Positions 1 through 7,245 are shown, counted from the stretch's first letter. The stretch: DNA of 12,383 nucleotides from Lachnospiraceae bacterium UBA7026 (GCA_002494165.1 DLBH01000016.1:20968-33350); one strand, 5' to 3'. Made by a program: numbers and translations. The notes: generated by a model not told the origin, from the sequence alone.

Positions 1-6
1 GCTCGT

Positions 7-80
7 GGCCAGGCAAGATCTGTGCCCCACGGTCAGGCAAAATCTATGGCCCGCAGTGGGACTGGAACCGGTTCTCGGCC
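7..80. repeat. Degenerate 24-base direct repeat before the first gene
   Basis: Two adjacent 24-base units at 7-30 and 31-54 match at about 19 of 24 positions; both contain CAGGCAARATCT followed by a GCCC block. A weaker third unit, containing ACTGGAACC, may cover 55-80. The array continues to the left window edge, so its full extent is unknown. The rest of 1-139 shows no gene and no clear promoter. Function is unknown; the composition recalls the arrays in the later spacers of the same operon. Confidence 0.55.
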
Positions 81-139
81 GGGAGCTATGAATGTGGGAT
101 TGTGAGAAAAAGGGTTAGATTCATAAAGGGGTGTTTAAA

Positions 140-1159
140 ATGAAAACAATGAAAGTAACAGATGCGGTGGGCCAGGTCCTCTGCCATGACATCACCCAGA
201 TTATCGTTGGGGAGAAAAAGGGGCCGGTCTTTCGCAAGGGCCATATTATCCGGGAAGAAGATATCCCGGTCCTGCTCTCTGTGGGCAAGGAGAATGTCTA
301 TGTCTGGGAGCGCAATGAGAAGATGCTCCATGAAAATGAGGCGGCAGAGATCCTAAGACAGATCTGTCAGGGGCCGGGCATGCATCCCACAGAGGTTAAG
401 GAAGGAAAGATTGAGCTGATCGCCGACAGGGACGGCCTTTTTAAGATCCGCAGGGATGGCCTGAGGGCCGTCAATGGTCTTGGAGAAATGATGATTGCCA
501 GCCGGCATGGGGATTTTCCCGTCCGTAAAGGTGACAAGCTGGCCGGTACCAGGATTATTCCCCTGGTGATTGAAAAGGACAAGATGGAAAGGGCTAAGGA
601 GGCCGCGGGAAGAGATCCCCTCTTTGCCGTCCTGCCCTTCCTGAAAAAGAAGGCCGGTATCGTGACCACCGGCAGTGAGGTCTATCACGGCAGGATCCAG
701 GATACATTTACTCCTATTCTGGAAAGAAAACTGGCCGCTTACGGGGTGGAGGTCATAGACCATGCCATCTGTGATGACAACCATGAGATGATTACGGAAG
801 CTATCCTAAGTCAGATAGATAAGGGGGCCGAGCTGGTGCTCTGCACCGGTGGTATGAGTGTGGACCCCGATGACCGCACGCCTTTGGCCATAAAAAATAC
901 CGGGGCCAGGATCGTATCCTACGGGGCTCCGGTCCTGCCGGGAGCCATGTTCCTTTTAAGCTACTATAAAGAGACCGTGCCTGTGGCCGGCCTGCCCGGC
1001 TGTGTCATGTATGCGGGAAGAACCATATTTGACCTGGTCCTGCCCCGTCTCCTGGCTGGGGATATGATTGACGCCAGGGACCTGGCAGACCTGGGAGAGG
1101 GCGGGCTTTGTCTCAACTGTCCCGTCTGTACCTATCCCAACTGCGGTTTTGGAAAGTAG
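140..1159 (+). CDS. Molybdopterin-binding protein (MoeA/MogA-like) with cysteine-rich C-terminal tail
   Basis: Probably binds molybdopterin or a precursor during cofactor maturation in the cytoplasm. The N-terminal part (residues 1-60), with [17 protein letters not shown], is of the kind found in clostridial molybdopterin-binding proteins. The middle to C-terminal part is a MoCF-biosynthesis fold: TTGSE at 176-180 and [11 protein letters not shown] at 235-245 match the MogA/MoeA pterin-binding loops. The last residues carry four cysteines, C324, C327, C330 and C335 (CxxCxxCx4C), which look able to hold a metal or an Fe-S cluster; that is inference. ATG 140 is preferred because AAGGGGTG (126-133) lies six bases upstream; a GTG at 131 lies inside that ribosome binding site. 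The protein has 339 residues, shorter than canonical MoeA (about 400). It leads the operon and is followed eight bases later by moaC. It is not MoeA proper, which is encoded at 4036-5259. Confidence 0.85.
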   Translation: MKTMKVTDAVGQVLCHDITQIIVGEKKGPVFRKGHIIREEDIPVLLSVGKENVYVWERNEKMLHENEAAEILRQICQGPGMHPTEVKEGKIELIADRDGLFKIRRDGLRAVNGLGEMMIASRHGDFPVRKGDKLAGTRIIPLVIEKDKMERAKEAAGRDPLFAVLPFLKKKAGIVTTGSEVYHGRIQDTFTPILERKLAAYGVEVIDHAICDDNHEMITEAILSQIDKGAELVLCTGGMSVDPDDRTPLAIKNTGARIVSYGAPVLPGAMFLLSYYKETVPVAGLPGCVMYAGRTIFDLVLPRLLAGDMIDARDLADLGEGGLCLNCPVCTYPNCGFGK

Positions 1160-1167
1160 GTGATCCT

Positions 1168-1638
1168 GTGGATTTTACACATTTCGACGCTGAGGGCAAT
1201 GCCTGGATGGTGGATATTTCCGGGAAGGATGTGACCCGGCGGGAGGCCACGGCCTGTGGCCGTATCACCATGTCTGAGGAGTGCTATGGGAAGGTGAAGG
1301 CCGGCCAGATGAAGAAGGGGGATGTTCTGGGCGTTGCCCGGATTGCCGGTATCATGGGGGCTAAGAAGACCTCTGACCTGATTCCTCTCTGCCATAACCT
1401 GAACCTGACCGGTCTGGAGGTCTGGTTTGAGCTGGAGGAAGAGGCCTGTGCCATCAAGGCCTTCTGTAAAGCAAAAACTACCGGAAAAACCGGGGTGGAG
1501 ATGGAGGCCCTGACCGGGGTCCAGGTGGCCCTACTGACAATCTATGATATGTGCAAGGCTGTGGATAAACGGATGGTAATGAAAGATGTCCGTCTCCTGC
1601 AGAAATCCGGAGGAAAGAGTGGTGATTTCCATGCTTGA
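1168..1638 (+). CDS. moaC: Cyclic pyranopterin monophosphate synthase accessory protein MoaC
   Basis: Acts with MoaA in the first step of molybdenum cofactor synthesis, converting the 3',8-cyclo-GTP made by MoaA into cPMP (precursor Z). The family is very well matched. The N-terminus [18 protein letters not shown] is typical, [12 protein letters not shown] spans about residues 67-78, and [10 protein letters not shown] is followed by LTIYDMCKA, with D127 and K130 at the positions of the catalytic Asp and Lys of E. coli MoaC. The end [12 protein letters not shown] is also canonical. The 156-residue length is normal. GTG 1168 is chosen because AGGTGAT at 1158-1164 precedes it and the protein then begins where the family begins; an upstream in-frame ATG at 1108 would overlap the preceding gene by 52 bases. 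The stop overlaps the start of moaA, suggesting translational coupling. Confidence 0.96.
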   Translation: MDFTHFDAEGNAWMVDISGKDVTRREATACGRITMSEECYGKVKAGQMKKGDVLGVARIAGIMGAKKTSDLIPLCHNLNLTGLEVWFELEEEACAIKAFCKAKTTGKTGVEMEALTGVQVALLTIYDMCKAVDKRMVMKDVRLLQKSGGKSGDFHA

Positions 1639-2596
1639 CAGCAGGGGAAGAGAGATTAATTATATGAGGGTTTCGGTCACGGACAAATGTAACCTGCGCT
1701 GCCGCTACTGTATGCCGGATGGAGTTGAAATTGTTCCTATGTCCGACCTGCTGACCTTTGAAGAGATTACTGCCGTCTGCCGGCAGGCTTCCCTGCTGGG
1801 GATCGACCGGATTAAGATTACCGGCGGCGAGCCCCTGGTTCGCAAAGGGGTCGTGGACCTGGTGGCCATGATCCGGGCCCTGCCGGGCATCCGGCAAATT
1901 ACCATGACCAGTAACGGGGTCCTGCTTGCCGACTACCTGCCGGGCCTGTTGGAAGCCGGCCTGAACGGAATAAATATCAGCCTGGACAGCCTGGACAGGG
2001 ATAGCTATAAAAGCATCACTGGCAGGGACCAGCTGGACCGGGTTCTGGCCGGTCTGGAAGCAGCCCTGGCCTCCGGAATCCGGGTGAAGATAAATAGTGT
2101 TTTGATGAAGGGGACCAATGACCAGGAGTGGTCTGACCTGGTGGATCTGGCCCGGACAAGGCCTTTGGATATCCGCTTTATTGAGATGATGCCCATCGGG
2201 TCGGGAAAAGAATACCAGGGAGTGTCTAACGAAGATTTGCTGGGTCTGATGAGATGCCGCTTTCCGGACCTCAGGGAGGATCACCGGGTTCATGGCAACG
2301 GGCCGGCAGTCTACTACCAGGTTCCTGGCTGGCAGGGCAGTATAGGCCTGATCAGCCCTGTTCACGGCAAGTTCTGTTCCGGCTGCAACCGGATCCGTAT
2401 GTCGGCCATGGGGGACCTCAAGCCCTGCCTCTGCTATGAGGCAGTGGCTAATGTCCGTGACTTGCTTCGCAGCCAGGGAGAGGAAGCCGTGGGCCAGATC
2501 TTGAAGCAGGTGATTTTTGACAAACCGGAGGCCCATTGCTTCAGCAGGCTGGAAGATATTACAGAAGACAAGCAGATGATTGCCATCGGCGGATAA
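1631..2596 (+). CDS. moaA: GTP 3',8-cyclase MoaA (radical SAM)
   Basis: Radical SAM enzyme that cyclises GTP in the first committed step of molybdenum cofactor synthesis. Numbered from ATG 1631, the N-terminal cluster motif CxxxCxxC is C20, C24 and C27, and GGEP is at 65-68. The C-terminal second cluster motif CxxC-x13-C is C249, C252 and C266 (FCSGCNRIR ... KPC). The chain ends in IGG, the conserved C-terminal Gly-Gly needed for activity in this family. The 321-residue length is normal. ATG 1631 gives the canonical start [10 protein letters not shown]. In-frame GTG codons at 1619 and 1622 are better spaced from GGAGGAAAG (1609-1617) and could add three or four residues, so the exact start is uncertain. 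The gene overlaps moaC. The stop codon lies inside the first unit of the following repeat array. Confidence 0.96.
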   Translation: MLDSRGREINYMRVSVTDKCNLRCRYCMPDGVEIVPMSDLLTFEEITAVCRQASLLGIDRIKITGGEPLVRKGVVDLVAMIRALPGIRQITMTSNGVLLADYLPGLLEAGLNGINISLDSLDRDSYKSITGRDQLDRVLAGLEAALASGIRVKINSVLMKGTNDQEWSDLVDLARTRPLDIRFIEMMPIGSGKEYQGVSNEDLLGLMRCRFPDLREDHRVHGNGPAVYYQVPGWQGSIGLISPVHGKFCSGCNRIRMSAMGDLKPCLCYEAVANVRDLLRSQGEEAVGQILKQVIFDKPEAHCFSRLEDITEDKQMIAIGG

Positions 2597-2990
2597 AAAG
2601 TATCAGTGAAACCGGGAAAAGATGCTTGTATTTGGATAAAAAGTACATAGAAGGCCTGGAAAAGATACCCGTCTTTGTAGAAAGAGTATGGGGAAGCAGG
2701 GAAAAGATTGTTGCTTGATGAAGGTTATTAGTAAGCTGGGCAAAAGAGTGCTGCCTGTGTATAAAAAGTATCAGAAAGCCAGGCAAAAGAGTGCTGCCTG
2801 TGTATAAAAAGTATCAGAAAGCCAGACAAAAGAATACTTTCTATGGATAAAGACGATAGGGAAGCCAGGCAAAAGAAAGCTGCCTGTGGATAAAAAGTAT
2901 TAGGAAGACAGACAAAAGCTTGCTGCCAGATGAAAAATATAAAGAAGACAGTCAAAAGATTACTATTGGATATAGAGTATAAAGGGGAGA
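2591..2990. repeat. Tandem array of about nine degenerate 43-base units between moaA and the MOSC-MogA gene
   Basis: This spacer of about 400 bases carries no convincing gene; it is a contiguous tandem array. Approximate units are 2591-2633, 2634-2679, 2680-2719, 2720-2758, 2759-2801, 2802-2844, 2845-2887, 2888-2930, 2931-2967 and a partial one from 2968. A typical unit opens with GGATAAAAAGTATCAG and carries a CCAGGCAAAAGA core, then a CTGCCTGT block. The cores start at 2611, 2655, 2696, 2736, 2779, 2822, 2865, 2908 and 2948, with a run of four exact 43-base steps. Units 2759-2801 and 2802-2844 are nearly identical over their first 30 bases. The period is not divisible by three. There are no unique spacers, so this is not CRISPR. 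The DNA is more AT-rich than the flanking genes, and purine-rich on the plus strand. Confidence 0.9.
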
Positions 2991-2994
2991 TATT

Positions 2995-4023
2995 GTGAGT
3001 GATAATAAGAACAAAACAGACGCTGCCATGGAGTCTGTGCAGGAAATGGAAATAAAAAGTGAAAATGCCTCTGTAGACCAGCCTGTGACCGGCATCCTGC
3101 GGGGCATCTGTATCAGTGAGAAAAAGGGAACCAGGAAGCAGGAGGTGGCCGAGGCCCAGCTCAAGGAAGACTGGGGTCTGGTGGGCGATGCCCATGCCGG
3201 CCACTGGCACCGTCAGGTGAGCCTGCTTTCCCTGGATAAGATCAATGCCTTCCGGGAAAAGGGTGCCCAAGTGGTCTTTGGTGACTTCGGGGAGAATCTT
3301 ATCGTGGAAGGATTTGACTTCAGGGCCCTGCCGGTGGGAACCCGCTTCCGGATCGGGGATGCCTTACTGGAAATGAGTCAGATTGGAAAGAATTGTCACA
3401 GCCACTGTGCTATCTATCAGACTATGGGCGACTGTATCATGCCCAGAGAGGGTGTCTTTGCCGTAGTCAAAGAGCCTGGGACCATCCGGCTGGGAGACAA
3501 GGTGGAATGTCTGGGGACCGACCCGGACCGGGCCCTGACAGCGGCGGTCATTACTCTCAGTGATAAAGGCTTCCGGGGCGAGCGGGAGGACAAGAGTGGT
3601 CCTGCCATCGTGGAGATTCTTGAGGCAAATGGATATAGAATTATTGAGACTGTTCTCCTGCCTGACAACCAGGTCAGGATTGAAAAGGAACTGATCCGCC
3701 TGTCCGACCAGAGGCAGGTCAACCTGATCGTGACCACCGGTGGAACCGGCTTTGCCCCCACGGATGTGACTCCCGAGGCGACCATGAAGGTGGCCACCAG
3801 GAATGCGCCGGGTATCGCCGAGGCTATCCGGGCCGGGTCACTGGAGATTACCAGGAGAGCCATGCTGTCCAGGGAGGCTTCAGTGATCCGCAACCAGACA
3901 TTGATCGTTAACCTGCCCGGCAGTCCCAAAGCCGTTAAGGAAAGCCTGGGCTTTGTGGTGGACCAGTTAGATCATGGAATCCGCATTCTCACTGGCCGGG
4001 CCGGTGAGTGTGCAAGAAAGTAA
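2995..4023 (+). CDS. MOSC domain fused to MogA/MoaB-type molybdopterin adenylyltransferase
   Basis: Two-domain cofactor protein of 342 residues. After a hydrophilic N-terminal stretch of about 32 residues comes a MOSC domain (about 33-178). It has the motif IGKNCHSHCAIY with C134 at the conserved cysteine, then DCIMPREGVFAVV and the closing GTIRLGDKV. MOSC domains are sulfur-carrier or Moco-binding modules. The second domain (about 183-342) is MogA/MoaB-like: AAVITLSDKG, TTGGTGFAPTDVTPEA from 247, and LIVNLPGSPKAV. It should adenylylate molybdopterin before metal insertion by MoeA. GTG 2995 is supported by AAGGGGAG (2982-2989). Clostridial genomes are known to carry this fusion, so the combination is not new in itself. 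The next gene, moeA, starts 12 bases after the stop, consistent with handing MPT-AMP to MoeA. Confidence 0.93.
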   Translation: MSDNKNKTDAAMESVQEMEIKSENASVDQPVTGILRGICISEKKGTRKQEVAEAQLKEDWGLVGDAHAGHWHRQVSLLSLDKINAFREKGAQVVFGDFGENLIVEGFDFRALPVGTRFRIGDALLEMSQIGKNCHSHCAIYQTMGDCIMPREGVFAVVKEPGTIRLGDKVECLGTDPDRALTAAVITLSDKGFRGEREDKSGPAIVEILEANGYRIIETVLLPDNQVRIEKELIRLSDQRQVNLIVTTGGTGFAPTDVTPEATMKVATRNAPGIAEAIRAGSLEITRRAMLSREASVIRNQTLIVNLPGSPKAVKESLGFVVDQLDHGIRILTGRAGECARK

Positions 4024-4035
4024 GGGGGTATGCTT

Positions 4036-5259
4036 ATGCTGGAACTGGAGAAAGCCATAGAGGTTCTGCAGGAGGCGGCGGGGCCGGTAAAAGAGACAGA
4101 GCTGCTTCCTCTGGCAGAGGCTGCCGGCAGGGTACTGGCAGAGGATATCAGGGCGGCCTATGACCAGCCTCCCTTTGACCGGTCACCCCTGGACGGTTAT
4201 GCGGTGAGGGGGGAAGATACCCTGTCCGCCTCAGACCAGCAGCCGGTAAGCCTGCAGGTTCTTGGGAAGATCTATGCCGGTCAGGTTTTTACTGGTACCG
4301 TAGACAAGGGGCAATGTGTCAGATTGATGACCGGTTCGCCCATCCCGGAGGGAGCCGACGCGGTAGTCCGCCAGGAGGATACGGACTTTAAGCCCGGCCA
4401 GGACCAGGCCGGACAGGTCAACATTTTCAAGGGAGTCGCCCCCTGGCAGAATTATGTATATGCGGGGGAGGACTACCATAAAGGGGACCTGCTCCTGGAA
4501 AAAGGAACTGTGCTAAAAGGCATGCAGCTGGGGATCATCGCCGGGTCCGGCCGGGACCAGGTTGAGGTCTATCGGCAGCCGGTCATTACCGTCATCTCCA
4601 CTGGGGATGAGGTGGTGGCACCGGGAGGACCCCTGGAAGCGGGCAAGATCTACGATGCCAACCGCTTTACGGTCCTGGGCCGGCTGGCCGATCTTGGTTT
4701 CCGTAAGCTGGAGTCCTGTCATTGCCAGGACGATCCGGAGATTATGGAGGACAGGATCAGGGAGGCCGCTAAGAGGAGCGATCTGATTATCACCACCGGC
4801 GGCGTCTCCGTCGGAGAGAAAGATATCATGCACCAGGTGATGGCCGACCTTCATGGAGACAAACTCTTCTGGAGGGTGAGCCTGAAACCGGGAGCTCCCA
4901 CCCTGGCCTTCCTGACCGGGGAAAGGTCTGTGCCGGTAATCTGTTTGACCGGCAACCCCTACGGTGTGGCCGTCAATTTTGAATTGCTGGTCCGGCCGGT
5001 GCTGGAGAAAATGTCCGGGAATCCGGCGGTAAGAAGTAAGACCCGCCAGTGCCGGCTGGTCAACGATTCACCAAAGCGGGGCGGGGTCCGGCGTTTTATG
5101 CGGGGGTCCTATGATGAGGAAGAAGGCCAGGTAAGGATTCTTACCGGCAGTCACGCCTCCGGCACTCTGTCCTCCATGGCAGCCAGCAACTGCCTGGTGG
5201 AGATTCCGGGAAATGGCAGCGGCAGGGCCGGGGACAAGGTCAGGGTCTACCTTCTGTAG
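4036..5259 (+). CDS. moeA: Molybdopterin molybdenumtransferase MoeA
   Basis: Inserts molybdenum into adenylylated molybdopterin. The family blocks appear in order: PPFDRSPLDGYAVRG at about 45-58, TGSPIPEGADAVV from 99, VISTGDEVVAPGG, ITTGGVSVGEKD around 252-263, then SLKPGAP and LTGNP (304-308). A C-terminal MoeA domain IV follows. The 407-residue length is full for the family. Two ATG codons compete: ATG 4030 is only one base from AAGGGGG (4022-4028), while ATG 4036 is seven bases away and gives MLELEKAIEVL, so 4036 is chosen. The gene directly follows the MOSC-MogA gene and precedes the molybdate transporter, consistent with its role at the metal insertion step. No key residue appears to be missing. 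Confidence 0.95.
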   Translation: MLELEKAIEVLQEAAGPVKETELLPLAEAAGRVLAEDIRAAYDQPPFDRSPLDGYAVRGEDTLSASDQQPVSLQVLGKIYAGQVFTGTVDKGQCVRLMTGSPIPEGADAVVRQEDTDFKPGQDQAGQVNIFKGVAPWQNYVYAGEDYHKGDLLLEKGTVLKGMQLGIIAGSGRDQVEVYRQPVITVISTGDEVVAPGGPLEAGKIYDANRFTVLGRLADLGFRKLESCHCQDDPEIMEDRIREAAKRSDLIITTGGVSVGEKDIMHQVMADLHGDKLFWRVSLKPGAPTLAFLTGERSVPVICLTGNPYGVAVNFELLVRPVLEKMSGNPAVRSKTRQCRLVNDSPKRGGVRRFMRGSYDEEEGQVRILTGSHASGTLSSMAASNCLVEIPGNGSGRAGDKVRVYLL

Positions 5260-5284
5260 GGAGGCCGGAAGCCGCAAAGGATAT

Positions 5285-5418
5285 TTTGATTGAATGAACG
5301 GAAACGGAAGAACATAGTTTGATTCAATGAACGGTAACTGGAAAATGCATTTTTTAGAAAAGAATTAAATTTGGAACTGGCAGCCTTGATTGAAGAAAGC
5401 AATCTGGGAAAATGCGGC
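5285..5418. repeat. Four degenerate 33-34-base tandem units upstream of modA
   Basis: The 183-base gap between moeA and modA is mostly a tandem array: units 5285-5317, 5318-5350, 5351-5384 (most diverged) and 5385-5418. The first 21 bases of units 1 and 2 (TTTGATTSAATGAACGGWAA plus C) match at 19 positions. Unit 4 repeats CTTGATTGAAG and ends in CTGGGAAAATGC, matching CTGG-AAAATGC of unit 2. No terminator or clear promoter is seen in the gap. The modA ribosome binding site follows immediately. Role unknown. Confidence 0.75.
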
Positions 5419-5442
5419 TGAAAAAAGAAAGGAGAAGGGACT

Positions 5443-6354
5443 ATGAGGAAAGCAGGAAAGAAATTGATGGCCTTATTGATGGCAGGAACACTTTTATTGG
5501 GACTGGCAGCCTGTGGAAGCGCCGGGGGATCCGGCCAGGATGCTGATTCCGGCACTCAGGCCGGAGCAGAAGCAGGCACTCAGACGGCGGCAGCGGATGG
5601 TCAGACGGAGATCCAGGTCTTTATCGCGGCCAGCCTCAGCACCGTCATGGATGAGATTGCGGCAGAATATAACAAGACCCATCCTGATGTGAAGATTACC
5701 TATAATGCCGACAGCTCCGGAACCCTCATGACCCAGATTGAGGAAGGCTATGCCTGTGACGTCTTTTTCTCCGCGGCCCAGAAGCAGATGGACCAGCTGG
5801 AGGGAGAAGGCTTTGTGGTGGAAGGGACCAGGGCCAACGTGCTCAATAACCAGCTGGTAGTCCTGACCCACAAGGACAGCGGGACCAAGGTGACCGGCCT
5901 GGCCAGCCTGGGGGACGCCAAGTCCCTGGCCCTGGCCGACGGCAGTGTTCCCGTGGGAAAATATACCAGGCAGGCCCTCATGAACATGGGCATTCTCAAA
6001 AAGGTGGACGATCCCTCCCTGATCACAACCCAGGAGGTATCTGAGGCCCTGGGCGGTGTGGAGATCAGCGAGCAAGGCAATGTCAGCAAGGTCCTGCTGG
6101 CAGTGACGGAAGGTTCCTGTGAAGTGGGTACTACCTACTATTCTGATACTTACGGTTATGAGGACCAGGTGGAGATTTTGGAGACCGTGGGCTATGACCT
6201 GAGCGGGGATATCATCTACCCTATCGCCCAGATTAACAATGAGGAAGCTGACGATACCGCCAGGGCAGCCGCCAGAGAATTCGTAGAATATGTGGCTTCC
6301 GATGAAGCCAAGGCCATATTTGACAAATATTATTTTGATACTAATCTGGAGTAG
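5443..6354 (+). CDS. modA: Molybdate ABC transporter substrate-binding lipoprotein ModA
   Basis: Extracytoplasmic molybdate (or tungstate) binding protein that feeds ModB. The N-terminus has basic residues, a hydrophobic stretch and a lipobox LAAC with C24 as the lipidated cysteine; a Gly/Ser/Ala/Gln-rich linker runs to about residue 48. The mature domain starts with IQVFIAASLSTVMDEIAAEY and continues with ITYNADSSGTLMTQIEEG and CDVFFSAAQKQMDQL. These are the ModA signature regions, including the serines that bind the oxyanion. The pattern SVPVGKYTRQAL is also typical. The 303-residue length is normal once the lipoprotein leader and linker are counted. ATG 5443 follows AAAGGAG (5428-5434) with an eight-base gap. 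Sequence alone does not tell molybdate from tungstate preference. modB and modC follow. Confidence 0.95.
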   Translation: MRKAGKKLMALLMAGTLLLGLAACGSAGGSGQDADSGTQAGAEAGTQTAAADGQTEIQVFIAASLSTVMDEIAAEYNKTHPDVKITYNADSSGTLMTQIEEGYACDVFFSAAQKQMDQLEGEGFVVEGTRANVLNNQLVVLTHKDSGTKVTGLASLGDAKSLALADGSVPVGKYTRQALMNMGILKKVDDPSLITTQEVSEALGGVEISEQGNVSKVLLAVTEGSCEVGTTYYSDTYGYEDQVEILETVGYDLSGDIIYPIAQINNEEADDTARAAAREFVEYVASDEAKAIFDKYYFDTNLE

Positions 6355-6378
6355 GAGGCCTGCGGCAGCGCTGGAGAT

Positions 6379-6500
6379 CCGGCTGGAATAGTAATTACAG
6401 ATGAGAACCGGGATAGCAGGCTGTTAATATAATTTCAGATAAAAGCTGGTAAGCCGGGTTGGAGATTGTGATTACAGAGGAAAACTGGAAACCCGGACTG
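6379..6500. repeat. Degenerate 37-39-base tandem units between modA and modB
   Basis: Three aligned units at 6379-6416, 6417-6453 and 6454-6492, plus a partial fourth from 6493, make up most of the 183-base gap. Each starts CCGG or CAGG followed by a TGG or TGT block, has a central WTTNCAGA element (ATTACAGA in units 1 and 3, TTTCAGA in unit 2), and ends in an AACYGGRA-like block. Unit 1 and unit 3 are the most alike. No terminator, promoter or gene is visible here. The array differs in sequence from that before modA. Role unknown. Confidence 0.75.
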
Positions 6501-6537
6501 AGAAAGAGACCCTGAATTGATAGGATGAGGAGAGAAA

Positions 6538-7245
6538 ATGATGGAGACCTTGACAGACATTTTAAAATCCCTGGACTGGAGCCCCCTCTTTATTTCCCTG
6601 AAGACCGGCCTTGTGGCAACCCTGCTCTGCTTTATCTTCGGAATCCTGACGGCGGGCTGGGTCATGGGGAGAAAAAGTGGAGTAAGGGCAGTGGTGGATT
6701 CCATCCTGACCCTGCCCATGGTCCTGCCGCCTACGGCCTCCGGCTTCTTTTTGCTGCTCTTGTTCAGCAAGCGCCGGCCTCTGGGTATGTATATGTATGA
6801 TCATTTTGACATCAAGGTGGTCCAGTCCTGGGCCGGCTGTGTCATAGCAGCCTTTGTGATCTCCTTTCCCCTTATGTACAGGAATGCCAGGGCAGCCTTC
6901 GAGCAGGTAGATATCAACCTGATTTATGCGGGCAGAACCCTGGGTATGAGCGACTGGAAGATCTTCTGTAAGGTGGTCTATCCGGCAGCCCGGCCCGGCA
7001 TAGCCTCCGGTACGGTCCTGACATTTTCCAGGGCCATTGGTGAGTACGGAGCCACCTCCATGCTGGCCGGTAATATTCCCGGTAAGACGGCGACTATCTC
7101 CCAGCGGATCGCCATGGTTATTCAGAACGGGGACTATATTACGGCGGGAATTTGGGTGGTGATCGTGATGATCATAGCCTTTGTCATCATGCTGCTGATG
7201 AATCTCCTGGCCGGCCGGTCCGGCCGCAGTAAGGTACAGTGGTGA
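6538..7245 (+). CDS. modB: Molybdate ABC transporter permease ModB
   Basis: Membrane subunit of the molybdate importer, 235 residues. Hydrophobic segments are visible at about residues 17-42, 51-77, 94-113 and 202-224, with a weaker one around 155-175, fitting the five-helix ModB core. DSILTLPMVLPPTASGF (54-70) is a ModB hallmark. The cytoplasmic EAA-type loop that contacts the ATPase is at about 128-154 (GRTLGMSDWKIF and YPAARPGI). AIGEYGATSMLAGNIPGKT is also characteristic of the family. Start ATG 6538 is taken with GAGGAG (6527-6532) five bases upstream; ATG 6541 is equally possible and removes only one residue. The gene lies between modA and modC and should act with both. Confidence 0.95.
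   Translation: MMETLTDILKSLDWSPLFISLKTGLVATLLCFIFGILTAGWVMGRKSGVRAVVDSILTLPMVLPPTASGFFLLLLFSKRRPLGMYMYDHFDIKVVQSWAGCVIAAFVISFPLMYRNARAAFEQVDINLIYAGRTLGMSDWKIFCKVVYPAARPGIASGTVLTFSRAIGEYGATSMLAGNIPGKTATISQRIAMVIQNGDYITAGIWVVIVMIIAFVIMLLMNLLAGRSGRSKVQW

Noticed and set aside
1..139. Molybdenum cofactor riboswitch ahead of the first gene
   Set aside because: Apart from the short direct repeats, I can see no conserved stem arrangement or terminator-like expression platform.
1478..2536. Minus-strand open frame of 352 codons opposite moaC and moaA
   Set aside because: Antisense to two clear genes; proline- and histidine-rich low-complexity translation without recognisable motifs.
2591..2990. CRISPR array
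   Set aside because: The units are contiguous and degenerate over their full length, with no conserved repeat separated by unique spacers, and no cas genes are nearby.
2728..3270. Minus-strand reading frame of 180 codons with recurring hydrophobic phrases such as LILFIHRQHSFA
   Set aside because: The recurrence is just the 43-base DNA repeat read in successive frames; 43 is not divisible by three, the frame runs into the antisense of the MOSC gene, and no ribosome binding site or family similarity is seen.
5285..5338. FNR/CRP-type site (TTGAT motif) upstream of modA
   Set aside because: The second half-site ATCAA is missing at the right distance in both copies; the motif is better explained as part of the tandem unit.
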